This document shows positions 1 to 9,105 of a stretch of 64,000 nt of DNA, in pieces. The stretch's first letter is position 1. Every line of letters starts with the position of its first letter. The DNA comes from Chromobacterium sp. ATCC 53434 (GTDB lineage Bacteria; Pseudomonadota; Gammaproteobacteria; Burkholderiales; Chromobacteriaceae). The position numbers and the translations under genes were made by a program. Location of the stretch: assembly GCF_002848345.1 (NCBI RefSeq), contig NZ_CP025429.1, positions 4,712,001-4,776,000 on the forward strand, written 5' to 3'. A model generated the notes under the pieces. It saw only the letters and a program-made list of their open reading frames with translations. It was not told the DNA's origin and searched no databases.

Positions 1-1
1 C

Positions 2-1441
<1,440 letters not shown>

Positions 1442-1491
1442 ACCATGAGCGTTTTTTGCTGTTTGTCATGATTTTGTTGGCATAGCATGGC

Positions 1492-1522
1492 GGCGGCCCG
1501 GCATGTTGCCGGGCCGCCTTCA
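1492..1522 (+). terminator. Hairpin terminator after thiC
   Basis: A perfect 12-bp stem (GGCGGCCCGGCA / TGCCGGGCCGCC) with a 3-nt loop lies 50 bp after the thiC stop. The downstream T content is modest (TTCATT). It separates thiC from the Spo0M-like gene. Confidence 0.7.
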
Positions 1523-1546
1523 TTCAGGATCGCCAAGAACAAAATC

Positions 1547-2239
1547 ATGCTGAAATCTCTTTTTGCCGCCATCGGCGTCGGCGGCGCCACCGTCGATACC
1601 CGCTTGCACAATCCCCGTCTGCGCCCTGGAGAACTGCTGCGCGGCGAAGTGACGGTCAACGGCGGCGCCATGGCGCAGGACCTGGTCAAGATAGAGTTGC
1701 AATTGCTGGCCGAGATCGACGGCGCCGGCCGGGAGCCGGCGATGCTGGCCAGCCTGCCGGTCTGCGGTCCGTGCCGGATTCCGGCCGGCTGCGAATGGCG
1801 GCTGCCGTTCCGGCTGGCGCTGCCGCCGGCGATGCCGGTCAACCATCTGCCGGGCCTGGCCGGCCGGCCGCCGTCGTGGCTGCATACCGATCTGGGCCTG
1901 CAGCGGCCGCGGGACGCCGACGCCGGCGGCTGGCTGCAGATCCTGCCGACGCCGCAGATGGAGGTCCTGCTGGACGCCTTCTCCCGGCTGGGCTGGGATT
2001 TGTTCGCCGCCGACGTCGCCGGCCCGGAGCGCCGGCAGATTTTCGAGCTGCGTCCGCGCGACGCCGGCTGGAACTGGCGCGCGATAGCGCTGGACTTCGC
2101 CGTCGAGCAGGGCGGGGCGACGCCGGTGCGGGTCGTGATAGCCGGCGGCGGCGGGGAGCACCGGCTGGCGCTGCTGCTGGACGCCGACTGGCGGCGGGCG
2201 GACTGGCTGGGCGAACTGAGGGCGCGGCTCGGACTCTGA
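1547..2239 (+). CDS. Sporulation-control protein Spo0M family protein
   Basis: A 230-residue soluble protein. Its N-terminus (GVGGATVDTRL..., LRPGELLRGEV) is typical of the Spo0M family, an arrestin-like beta-sandwich fold. The family is named for a Bacillus sporulation control protein, but it is common in non-sporulating Gram-negatives, where its role is unclear. The ATG at 1547 is chosen because the family begins with MLKSLFAAIG-like sequence; an in-frame ATG at 1487 would add 20 residues encoded by the thiC terminator hairpin. No signal peptide or membrane segment is seen. The next gene (DUF2789) begins 75 bp downstream and may be co-transcribed. Confidence 0.75.
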   Translation: MLKSLFAAIGVGGATVDTRLHNPRLRPGELLRGEVTVNGGAMAQDLVKIELQLLAEIDGAGREPAMLASLPVCGPCRIPAGCEWRLPFRLALPPAMPVNHLPGLAGRPPSWLHTDLGLQRPRDADAGGWLQILPTPQMEVLLDAFSRLGWDLFAADVAGPERRQIFELRPRDAGWNWRAIALDFAVEQGGATPVRVVIAGGGGEHRLALLLDADWRRADWLGELRARLGL

Positions 2240-2313
2240 ACCGCCTGGAAGACCGGCAGCGTCGCCCCGGCTCCGGGTCTAACATGAAGGGTTTCCAGCC
2301 ACAGGACGCTGAA

Positions 2314-2553
2314 ATGGATACCAGCAATCACCTGTTGCCCGGCCTGTTCCGCCAGCTTGGCCTGCCCGACGAGCCGACCGCCATTCGCGCCTTCATCGCC
2401 AGCCATCCGCTGCCGCCGCGCACTTCGCTGGCCGACGCGCCGTACTGGACGCCGGCGCAGGCCGACTTCCTGCGCCAGGCGCTGGATTGCGACGCCGAAT
2501 GGAGCGAGGCGGTCGACGAGTTGGCGGTCTTGCTGCAACAGCCCGAGCATTGA
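2314..2553 (+). CDS. DUF2789 family small protein
   Basis: A 79-residue protein with the features of DUF2789: an N-terminal LPGLFRQLGLPDEPTAI, then a conserved PLP...L..A.FW/YWTPAQA.FL...L..DAEW pattern, and an acidic C-terminus. No catalytic residues are evident and the family has no established function. The ATG at 2314 is preferred because the conserved family sequence starts there; another in-frame ATG at 2284 would add ten residues. It is downstream of the Spo0M-like gene in the same direction. Confidence 0.7.
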   Translation: MDTSNHLLPGLFRQLGLPDEPTAIRAFIASHPLPPRTSLADAPYWTPAQADFLRQALDCDAEWSEAVDELAVLLQQPEH

Positions 2554-2673
2554 GTCTTTCTAATTCCGGATACTGGCCGGACGACATGATCCGCACGTAG
2601 AAACCGCATATGACATTGCATAGCCGGCGGGCGCTATATAGTTTTAATTAGGGGTCATGACACGGGGGCCGGT

Positions 2674-3801
2674 ATGAAGCAGACTGACCAAACCCTGCTG
2701 GAGCAGCTGCGCATCACCGATTTCGAAATCGAGCAACGCAAGACGCTGTTCGATCTGAAGCCGCGCGACGAATTCCTGCTGCGCGCCGCCGGGGTGCTGA
2801 TCGAATCGCAGCTGGACGATCTGGTGGCGCGCTTCTACGAGTTGCAGACCAGCACGCCGGAAATCGCGCTGCTGATCGGCGACGCCGACACGCTGCAGCG
2901 GCTGCGCAATGCCCAGCGCCGCTACGCGATCGACCTGTTCAGCGGCGTCTACGACCTGGAATACGTCAACAACCGGCTGCGGATCGGCTTGGTGCACAAG
3001 CGCATCGGCGTCGAGCCCAAGCTGTACCTGGCGGCGGTGCAGTCGCTGAAGACGCTGATGGTCGACCTGCTGGGCACGCAGATTCCCGATCCCGAAGTCC
3101 GCGACCACACGCTATTGGCGATGGACAAGCTGATGATGTTCGACGTGGCGCTGGTGTTCGAGACCTATATCCGCAGCCTGGTGGCGGAGATCGAGACCTC
3201 GCGCAACAAGTCGGAACAGTACGCGCAGGCGCTGGAGGAAAAGGTGGCGGTGCGCACCCGCCAGCTGGAGGAAATGTCGCGCACCGATCCGCTGACCGGC
3301 CTGTTGAACCGCCGCTACCTGGACGAGACGCTGACGCGGGTGCTGCGCAGCGCGCAACGCCGCCACGAGAAGGTGACGCTGGTGTATCTGGACGTCGACG
3401 ACTTCAAGACCATCAACGACGGCCAGGGCCACCAGCGCGGCGACGAGATATTGCGCGGGCTGGGGGAGACCATCACCCGCATCACCCGGCTCGAGGACGG
3501 CTGCTTCCGCTACGGCGGCGACGAATTCTGCATCGTGCTGCCCAATTGCAGCCGCACCCAGGCCGAGGAGACCTTTGTCGAGCGGCTGCGGCTGGAATTG
3601 CACGCCATCCTGCCCGGCATCGCCATCAGCGCCGGCTGTGTCGAGACCGGGCCGGATGATTTCGCCACGCCGGAAACGCTGGTGGGCATGGCCGACCAGC
3701 GCATGTACGCGATGAAGCAGGTCCATCGCCACGAAAACGGCCATCATGCCTCCCCGGTCCCGGACGCGGAGCCGGGCGAGGAGGATGTCGCGGCGCGCTA
3801 G
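2674..3801 (+). CDS. Globin-coupled diguanylate cyclase (haem-based O2/NO sensor)
   Basis: A 375-residue cytosolic enzyme predicted to make c-di-GMP from two GTP. Residues ~1-165 form a globin-coupled sensor: His108 in GLVHKRIGVEP sits at the proximal haem-ligand position, and FYELQ near Tyr55 may provide the distal tyrosine. A short helical linker (~175-200) leads to the GGDEF domain, which begins at RTDPLTGLLNRR. The active-site GGDEF is intact (281-285). The inhibitory RxxD I-site (RLED, 272-275) is five residues upstream, so product feedback is likely. The architecture matches E. coli DosC. The gene overlaps the opposing GGDEF gene by 4 bp tail to tail. Whether it senses O2 or NO cannot be told from sequence. 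Confidence 0.9.
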   Translation: MKQTDQTLLEQLRITDFEIEQRKTLFDLKPRDEFLLRAAGVLIESQLDDLVARFYELQTSTPEIALLIGDADTLQRLRNAQRRYAIDLFSGVYDLEYVNNRLRIGLVHKRIGVEPKLYLAAVQSLKTLMVDLLGTQIPDPEVRDHTLLAMDKLMMFDVALVFETYIRSLVAEIETSRNKSEQYAQALEEKVAVRTRQLEEMSRTDPLTGLLNRRYLDETLTRVLRSAQRRHEKVTLVYLDVDDFKTINDGQGHQRGDEILRGLGETITRITRLEDGCFRYGGDEFCIVLPNCSRTQAEETFVERLRLELHAILPGIAISAGCVETGPDDFATPETLVGMADQRMYAMKQVHRHENGHHASPVPDAEPGEEDVAAR

Positions 3802-4919
3802 CCGCGGCAGACCCGGTTGCGGCCGGCCTGCTTGGCCTGGTACAGCGCCTGGTCGGCCTTCTGCTGGGCGCTGGCGAAGTCCTGCTGCCGGCACTGCCAT
3901 TCGTAGACGCCGGCGGAGAAGCTGCAGCGCAGCTCCGGATGTTCCGGCAGCAGCGGCAGTTGGTGAAAGCGCAGCCGCAGCCGTTCCGCCACCTGATGGC
4001 CGGTATCGACGCCGGTGTCCGGCATCACCAGGCAGAATTCCTCGCCGCCGTAGCGTATCAGCAGGTCGTTGTCGCGCACGCCGTCGTTCAGCACGCCGGC
4101 CAGCGCCCGGATCACCTCGTCGCCGGCCGGATGGCCATAGCGGTCGTTGATGGCCTTGAAGTGGTCGATGTCCAGCATCACGATGGCGACGCTTTCTATC
4201 GACGCCTCCAGCGTCCGCAGCCAGTATTGCAGCGCGCGGCGGTTGCCGGTGGAGGTCAGCGGGTCGATGTTGGCGGCGTCCTCCAGCCGGCTGTTCTGTC
4301 TTTGCAGCACGATATTGAGGAAGCCGACGGCGCCGCACACCTGGGCGGCGGTGGCGAAGGTCAGCGCCAGATGGTGGACGCTGTCCTGATCGTGCGGCAG
4401 CGGCGCGAGGCCGTTCAGATGGCGCAGCAGGTCGGCGCCGTCGCGCCAGAGAAACAGCAGCGCGCCGATCAGGAACAGCAGCGCGGTGGGGCTGAAGCGG
4501 TGGTGGCATACCGTCCGTTCGGCGCGCTGGTACAGCCAGGCCGCCGTCAGGTACAGCAGCGGAATCTCCGAACCGTCCAATATCATCTTCAGCGTGGTCC
4601 ACGGCACCCACTGGTTCAGGCCGGCGCAGGCGCCGAAGGCCAGCCACAGCCAGTTCGGCGGCCGTATGCCTATCAATCTGGCGATGATGGTCAGCTGCAG
4701 CGCGATGCCGGCGGCGCTCATGAAAGGGCCGATGGACTGCGTCAGCGGCGTTTGTCCCAGCGCCCTGCCTTCGACCAGCATGCCGGCGGACAGCAGCAGC
4801 GACGCTTGCAGCCAGCGGCGCCGCGGCCGCACCAGGTCCGCGCGCACGCTGTGCTGCCAGGTGATGACGCCGATGCTGGCAACGGCCAGCGAGACCATGA
4901 TGAGCAGGAAATCAGACAT
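3798..4919 (-). CDS. Membrane-anchored diguanylate cyclase
   Basis: A 373-residue protein with an N-terminal membrane region and a C-terminal GGDEF domain. Hydrophobic segments occur at about residues 3-20, 37-55, 66-85, 90-107, 118-132, 145-160 and 185-205. The catalytic domain starts near IDPLTSTGNRRAL and carries GGEEF (291-295), an active variant, with an I-site RDND at 282-285. It should therefore be an active, feedback-inhibited cyclase whose membrane part senses an unknown signal. The stop overlaps that of the globin-coupled cyclase by 4 bp, so both ends share a transcription-convergence zone. The two cyclases may be an old functional pair, but they are not co-transcribed. Confidence 0.88.
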   Translation of the reverse strand: MSDFLLIMVSLAVASIGVITWQHSVRADLVRPRRRWLQASLLLSAGMLVEGRALGQTPLTQSIGPFMSAAGIALQLTIIARLIGIRPPNWLWLAFGACAGLNQWVPWTTLKMILDGSEIPLLYLTAAWLYQRAERTVCHHRFSPTALLFLIGALLFLWRDGADLLRHLNGLAPLPHDQDSVHHLALTFATAAQVCGAVGFLNIVLQRQNSRLEDAANIDPLTSTGNRRALQYWLRTLEASIESVAIVMLDIDHFKAINDRYGHPAGDEVIRALAGVLNDGVRDNDLLIRYGGEEFCLVMPDTGVDTGHQVAERLRLRFHQLPLLPEHPELRCSFSAGVYEWQCRQQDFASAQQKADQALYQAKQAGRNRVCRG

Positions 4920-5037
4920 GTGCGCCTTGTGCGGGGAGGGGCGGTTTTTGCTTCATCCTAGCAAAAATCGTCCACAGGCTGCGCATCCCGCCCGCCAAGG
5001 CGTCGAAAGGTCGCCGGCGAAAGCGCCGGGGCGGCGC

Positions 5038-5607
5038 TCAGAACCGGGCCACCACCTTGCGGCGTATGCTGTAGTCGGGCCGCAGGCTGGCCTCGGTGTC
5101 CAGGAAATAGCGGTTGCTGTCGAGCAGGAAGTGCGGGTCGTTGCCGGCGTCCGGATCGGCCCACAACTGGAACAGCCGGAACACCTGCTCCGGATGGCCG
5201 CAGCCGGCCAGGCTTTCGCGGAACGGCCGCTCGGCGAACATCCGCGCCGCCGCCGCCAGCAATTGCAGATGGGTTTCGCGCGCGTCGTGCGGCAGCAGCA
5301 GCAGCAGCAGGCTGTACACCGGTTCGCCGTCCGGCGCGTCGAACGGCAGGGCCCGCGCTAGGCGCAGGAACAGCGCATGGGTTTCGGCCAGGCCGGGGAT
5401 GCGGGCGTGCGGCAGCGCCAGGCCGTGTCCCAGCGCGGTGCTGCCGGTATGTTCGCGCGCCAGCAGCGCGGTTTGCAGCGTCTGGGCGTTCAGCGCGTGG
5501 CGCTGGCCGAACTGGCGGGCGGCATAATCGAACAGCTGGCTTTTGCACGATATGTCCACATCCAGCAGGATGTCGCTGCTGCGGCAAACGTCGGGCAGGG
5601 TTTGCAT
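5038..5607 (-). CDS. PTS EIIA (type 2 / PtsN-like) domain protein
   Basis: A 189-residue cytosolic protein with an EIIA-2 domain. The motif HGLALPHARI contains the presumed phospho-accepting His67, and the upstream ALLAREHTGSTALG matches the EIIA-Ntr/fructose family. PtsN-type proteins are about 150-160 residues; this one continues about 30-40 residues past the domain (FLLDSNRYFLDTEASLRPDY...), with no recognised match. The ATG at 5607 is chosen because GGAG lies nine bases upstream; a TTG 15 bases earlier is unlikely. No EIIB/EIIC partners, rpoN or hpf lie nearby, so it is an orphan, probably regulatory rather than sugar-transporting. Confidence 0.8.
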   Translation of the reverse strand: MQTLPDVCRSSDILLDVDISCKSQLFDYAARQFGQRHALNAQTLQTALLAREHTGSTALGHGLALPHARIPGLAETHALFLRLARALPFDAPDGEPVYSLLLLLLPHDARETHLQLLAAAARMFAERPFRESLAGCGHPEQVFRLFQLWADPDAGNDPHFLLDSNRYFLDTEASLRPDYSIRRKVVARF

Positions 5608-5700
5608 GATGATGGTCTCCAAAAGGAAATGACAAGACCATGCTAGGCCGCCACGGCTAAATTGAAGCTAAAGAAACGGCGCGCCGGCGTAAAAATGCCG

Positions 5701-6000
5701 TTAACGCTTCTCGTCCTGCGGCTTGATCGCGCTCTTCAGCGCCGACGCCTGTTCCTTCAGCTTGTCCACCTGCTGTTTCACTTCCGGATTGTTCAGCGTG
5801 GCCGAACCTATCTGCTTGGCGGCGCCCAGCGCGTCGCTGGCCTGTTGTTGCAACTGGCCGAGCGGCGCGCTGGCGGTTTCCACGCTCTTGTGGACATTGC
5901 CGATGGCGGCCGAGGCCGCCTGTTGCAGCTGAGTGGTCTGTTGCTGGTCGCAGCCCGCGATGGCGAAGGAGGCGCACAAGGGGATCAGAATGGTACGCAT
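5701..6000 (-). CDS. Small predicted lipoprotein with coiled-coil character
   Basis: A 99-residue protein beginning with a short signal peptide and a lipobox ending AIAGC (Cys17), so it should be lipidated and anchored in the envelope. The mature part is Gln/Ala/Lys-rich and highly helical (QQQTTQLQQAASAA, PEVKQQVDKLKEQASALK), suggesting a coiled coil. No enzyme motif is seen and no family is recognised. It lies 93 bp upstream, in the same direction, of the EIIA gene, and diverges from the solute-binding protein at 6145. No function is assigned. Confidence 0.7.
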   Translation of the reverse strand: MRTILIPLCASFAIAGCDQQQTTQLQQAASAAIGNVHKSVETASAPLGQLQQQASDALGAAKQIGSATLNNPEVKQQVDKLKEQASALKSAIKPQDEKR

Positions 6001-6144
6001 GGGCAGGGTTCCGTTGCTGGGATATCAGGCTTAGAGTGCGCGACCCCCCGGTCGAGTTCCGGAACAGGGGCGGAGGCAGGCCGAAATGACACCCGTCGGA
6101 CCTTGGCTATAGTGTAACGATCAGACGGAGTAGGGAGGCTCGCA

Positions 6145-6864
6145 ATGAGCATCATGCGCGGGCGGCCCGGCCTGGCGCTGGCCGGCGGGCTGCTGTGGCT
6201 CGCGCTGGCCGATGCCGTGTCAGCCCAGACTTTGCGGCTGGTGAACCTGTCGCCGCTGGACGCGCCCAATATGCTGGCGATGCGCCATACGCTGGACGCG
6301 GTTTTCGCCGAGGCCGGCCTCGGCTACACGATACAGTACCTGCCGCCGGAGCGCGCGCTGGCCGCCTTCATGGCCGGGGAGTTCGACGGCGATCCCAACC
6401 GCGGTCCGCAGTTCCGCCAATTCTTTCCCGACGCGATCCGGGTGGAGCCGCACCTGCGTACCTCGTGGTATTACGCCATCAGCGCCTCGGCCGATGTCCG
6501 GCCGCGTTCCTGGGCCGATCTGGGCCGTTATCACATCGCTTTCCTGCGTGGCCTGCACGGCATCGATCTGATGACGCGCCACGTGCCCAGGCGCGAGATG
6601 CCGTCCAGCCAGGACGCCTGCATCCGGATGGCGCTGATCCGGCGCGTCGATCTGTGCGTCGTCTCCAGTCCGACCGCCGATCACTGGCCGCTGCAGGAAA
6701 CATACGGCGCCGAGGCGCACGCCGCGGTTTTCGAGCACCTGAACATCTATCTGTGGATGGCGCCGAATCAGCGCGCCGTCGCAGACAAGCTGAGCCGGAC
6801 GATGAAAGCGATGGCCGCCCGAGGCGAGTTGCAAAGGCTGATGGGGCCGTATCGCGCCGACTGA
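6145..6864 (+). CDS. Periplasmic solute-binding protein, family 3-like
   Basis: A 239-residue secreted protein resembling the bacterial family-3 solute-binding fold. A signal peptide (~1-28, cleavage near VSA-QT) precedes a first lobe with LRLVNLSPLDAPN and YLPPERALAAFMAGEFDG. The second lobe contains DLGRYHIAFLRG. The C-terminus (LQRLMGPYR) resembles proteins such as those with a YtiB/FliY-like ending. There is no adjacent ABC permease or ATPase, so it may act alone as a sensor or feed a transporter elsewhere. A strong RBS (GTAGGGAGGC) precedes the ATG. The ligand cannot be predicted; several family-3 relatives without transporters are of unknown role. Confidence 0.7.
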   Translation: MSIMRGRPGLALAGGLLWLALADAVSAQTLRLVNLSPLDAPNMLAMRHTLDAVFAEAGLGYTIQYLPPERALAAFMAGEFDGDPNRGPQFRQFFPDAIRVEPHLRTSWYYAISASADVRPRSWADLGRYHIAFLRGLHGIDLMTRHVPRREMPSSQDACIRMALIRRVDLCVVSSPTADHWPLQETYGAEAHAAVFEHLNIYLWMAPNQRAVADKLSRTMKAMAARGELQRLMGPYRAD

Positions 6865-6956
6865 TCCGAAACACGCGCCTGGCAATGATGACATTTGGTA
6901 AAACCGGCCGGCGGGAGTAATTTTGAGGCTTCCTACTCGTACCGTGGAGGCTTGCC

Positions 6957-7316
6957 ATGATTACCGTCAGCGTCGTCTATCCGCAGTATGCCGGTGCCCG
7001 TTTCGATTTCGACTACTACATGCAAAAGCACATGCCGCTGGTGCAGCAGCTGCTGGGCAGCGCGCTGAAGGGCGTGCAGGTGGAGCGTGGCTTGTCGGGC
7101 GCCGAACCGGGCAGCGCGCCCGGCTATGTGGCGCAGGCCCAGCTGGTGTTCGAATCGGCAGAGGCTTTCGAGCGCGCCTTTGGTCCGGTGGCGGCGCGCA
7201 TCATGGGCGACATCCCCAATTACACCGACATCCGGCCGGCCATCCAGCTGAACGAGCTGTTGCTGCAGGAGGCGCGCCAGGCCGGCGTCAGCGGCTGGTA
7301 CGCCGGCGCGCAGTAG
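6957..7316 (+). CDS. EthD family protein
   Basis: A 119-residue protein of the EthD dimeric alpha/beta-barrel family (TIGR02118-like). Diagnostic features are the N-terminal ITVSVVYP, the FDFDYYMQKHMPLVQQLLG helix with the conserved HMPL, and PNYTDIRPAIQLNEL at the C-terminal end. EthD was first described in an ethyl tert-butyl ether degradation cluster; most relatives have no proven function. GGAGG lies just upstream of the ATG. The gene converges on ycaQ with only one base between the stop codons. Confidence 0.85.
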   Translation: MITVSVVYPQYAGARFDFDYYMQKHMPLVQQLLGSALKGVQVERGLSGAEPGSAPGYVAQAQLVFESAEAFERAFGPVAARIMGDIPNYTDIRPAIQLNELLLQEARQAGVSGWYAGAQ

Positions 7317-7317
7317 T

Positions 7318-8538
7318 TCAGTCTTCCAGCCGCGCGGCGATGCGCGCCGCCAGATCGCCGGGCGCGGCGGCGATGGCCAGCCTGGGCGTGCCGTGCCAGG
7401 CGGCCAGCCGGCCCAGGGCGCCGGCCAGGTCGTCGGCCAGCCGCTGGCTGATCCGCACGCCAGCTTCCAGATGCAGCGACTTCACCTCGAACACGCCGCC
7501 GGCGCGGTGGGCCTTGGCGTCCAGCCGGCCCACCAGGCGGCCGCGGTTCAATATCGGCAGCGTGAAATAACCGTACTTGCGTTTCGGCGCCGGCGTGTAG
7601 CACTCGATCTTGTAGTCGAAGTCGAACAGCTCCAGCGCCCGTTTGCGGTCCCACACCAGCGGGTCGAATGGCGACAGGATGGCGGTGTTGCCGCTGTCCA
7701 GCCGGTCGTCTAGCGCCCGTTCCAGCTCGGCGGCGAGGCTCAGATGGACGAAGGCGTCGTGGCGCCAGCCTTCCACCCGCACCGGGATCAGTTCGCCGGC
7801 GTCGGCCAGCTCGTGCAGTATCTCGCCGCAAGGCGCGCGCTTCAGCCGATAGTAGTCGGCCACCCAGCCGGTCTTGACCAGGCCCAGCGCGCGGCAACTG
7901 TTGCGGACCTGCCGCAGCCTGGCCTCGTCCGGCGACGGCAGGTCGCGGGCGTCGTCCCAGCCGGGCAGCACCCGCTCGGCCAGATCGTAGACGCGCTGGA
8001 AGCCGCGCCTCTCCTTGACCATCAGCCGTCCCAATGTGAACAGCGCTTCCAGGTGGCGTTTCTCCGGCTTCCAGTCCCACCATCCGTCGCCCTTGCCGTC
8101 CCTGCGCTCGAAATCGGCCGAGCGCGCCGGGCCGTTGGCGCGGATGTGCTCGACGATGGCCTCGATGTCGGCGCGGTGTTGCTCGTACCAGCGTGGTGAA
8201 AATTTCCAGCCCATGCCCTCGGCGTTCAGCATGCGGTGGCGCAGCAGCGGGTAGTCCTCGGTCGGCACGAAGCAGGCCTCGTGCGCCCAGTACTCGAACA
8301 GCGCGCCCTCGGCCAGCAGTTGGTCCAGCCAGGCCGGGTCGTAGGCGCCCAGGCGGCTGTACAACACCAGATAGGGGCTGCGCGCCACCACGCTGATGGT
8401 GTCGATTTGCAGCAGCGCCATCCGGCGGATCGCCGCCAGCGCGTCGGCCTTGCCCGCCTTGCGGCGCGGCGCGGACAGCAGGCCCTGGGCGGCCAGTTGC
8501 AGGTGGCGGGCTTGCCGCAGCGACAGATGTAGCGTCAT
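7318..8538 (-). CDS. ycaQ: YcaQ-type DNA glycosylase (interstrand crosslink repair)
   Basis: A 406-residue protein of the HTH_42/YcaQ family. E. coli YcaQ is a DNA glycosylase that unhooks interstrand crosslinks and removes bulky alkylated bases. The catalytic QxD motif is present as Gln44-Ile-Asp46 in ALLQIDTISVV. Other family blocks are RSPYLVLYSRLG, EYWAHEACFVP, and the C-terminal SPFDPLVWDRKRALELFDFDYKIECY. The length matches the family (about 400). Winged-helix repeats are expected from homology. The upstream RBS is weak. It is convergent with the EthD gene, and divergent from the VOC gene across a region holding a 9-bp inverted repeat. Confidence 0.9.
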   Translation of the reverse strand: MTLHLSLRQARHLQLAAQGLLSAPRRKAGKADALAAIRRMALLQIDTISVVARSPYLVLYSRLGAYDPAWLDQLLAEGALFEYWAHEACFVPTEDYPLLRHRMLNAEGMGWKFSPRWYEQHRADIEAIVEHIRANGPARSADFERRDGKGDGWWDWKPEKRHLEALFTLGRLMVKERRGFQRVYDLAERVLPGWDDARDLPSPDEARLRQVRNSCRALGLVKTGWVADYYRLKRAPCGEILHELADAGELIPVRVEGWRHDAFVHLSLAAELERALDDRLDSGNTAILSPFDPLVWDRKRALELFDFDYKIECYTPAPKRKYGYFTLPILNRGRLVGRLDAKAHRAGGVFEVKSLHLEAGVRISQRLADDLAGALGRLAAWHGTPRLAIAAAPGDLAARIAARLED

Positions 8539-8596
8539 GTGTTGCGCATGGAATGGTGGGAACGACGACTATAGCAGGGTCGGGGGGCACGGTCAG

Positions 8597-8619
8597 TTGT
8601 CATGCTTTTGGCATGACAA
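8597..8619. repeat. Perfect 9-bp inverted repeat in divergent gap
   Basis: TTGTCATGC and GCATGACAA are separated by five bases between the divergent ycaQ and VOC genes. It could be an operator or an mRNA hairpin for either gene; no T-run follows, so it is not an intrinsic terminator. Confidence 0.5.
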
Positions 8620-8667
8620 TGCGACGGCTTTGTGGCAGTGTTGACCTCCAGACATTCGGGAGCGCGC

Positions 8668-9039
8668 ATGATCAGCCATATCGACCACATCGTACTGACC
8701 GTCCGCGACATCGAGACGGCGGTGGACTTCTACCAGCGCGCATTGAAGCTGGAGGCGGTGACCTTCGGCAACGGCCGGCGCGCGCTGCGCTTCGGCAATC
8801 AGAAGATCAATCTGCAGTTGCTGGGCCAGGAGACGCGCAACCACGCCGCCATCGGCGGCGGCGACCTGTGTCTGATCAGCCGCTTGCCGTTGACCGAGGT
8901 GGTCGAGCATCTGAAGGGCGAGGGCATCGCGATCATCGAGGGGCCGGTGACGCGCAGCGGCGCGATGGGGCCGATCACCTCGGTGTATTTCAACGACCCG
9001 GACGGCAATCTGATCGAGGTCGCCACGTATAGTTTCTGA
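8668..9039 (+). CDS. VOC-superfamily (glyoxalase-like) protein
   Basis: A 123-residue single VOC domain. The N-terminal MISHIDHIVLTVRDIETAVDF contains a metal-ligand histidine (HIDH), and the C-terminal SVYFNDPDGNLIEVATY contains the family's terminal Glu ligand. A second conserved His is in NHAAIGGGDLC. The family includes dioxygenases, glyoxalases and thiol-resistance enzymes; this one most resembles the uncharacterised STM3117-like virulence-associated VOC proteins. The ATG at 8668 is used, with GGGAG eight bases before; an upstream in-frame ATG at 8632 would add residues with no match to the fold. Substrate unknown. Confidence 0.82.
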   Translation: MISHIDHIVLTVRDIETAVDFYQRALKLEAVTFGNGRRALRFGNQKINLQLLGQETRNHAAIGGGDLCLISRLPLTEVVEHLKGEGIAIIEGPVTRSGAMGPITSVYFNDPDGNLIEVATYSF

Positions 9040-9105
9040 TTCTGACAACGCGGCAGATGGCTTGCTGGCCGGGCTGCGCCGGCACAAAAAGATCTGAGCC
9101 GCGGC

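Noticed and set aside
5608..5622. TTG start for the EIIA-like protein
   Set aside because: The ATG at 5607 has a GGAG at proper distance, and the TTG itself overlaps that RBS.
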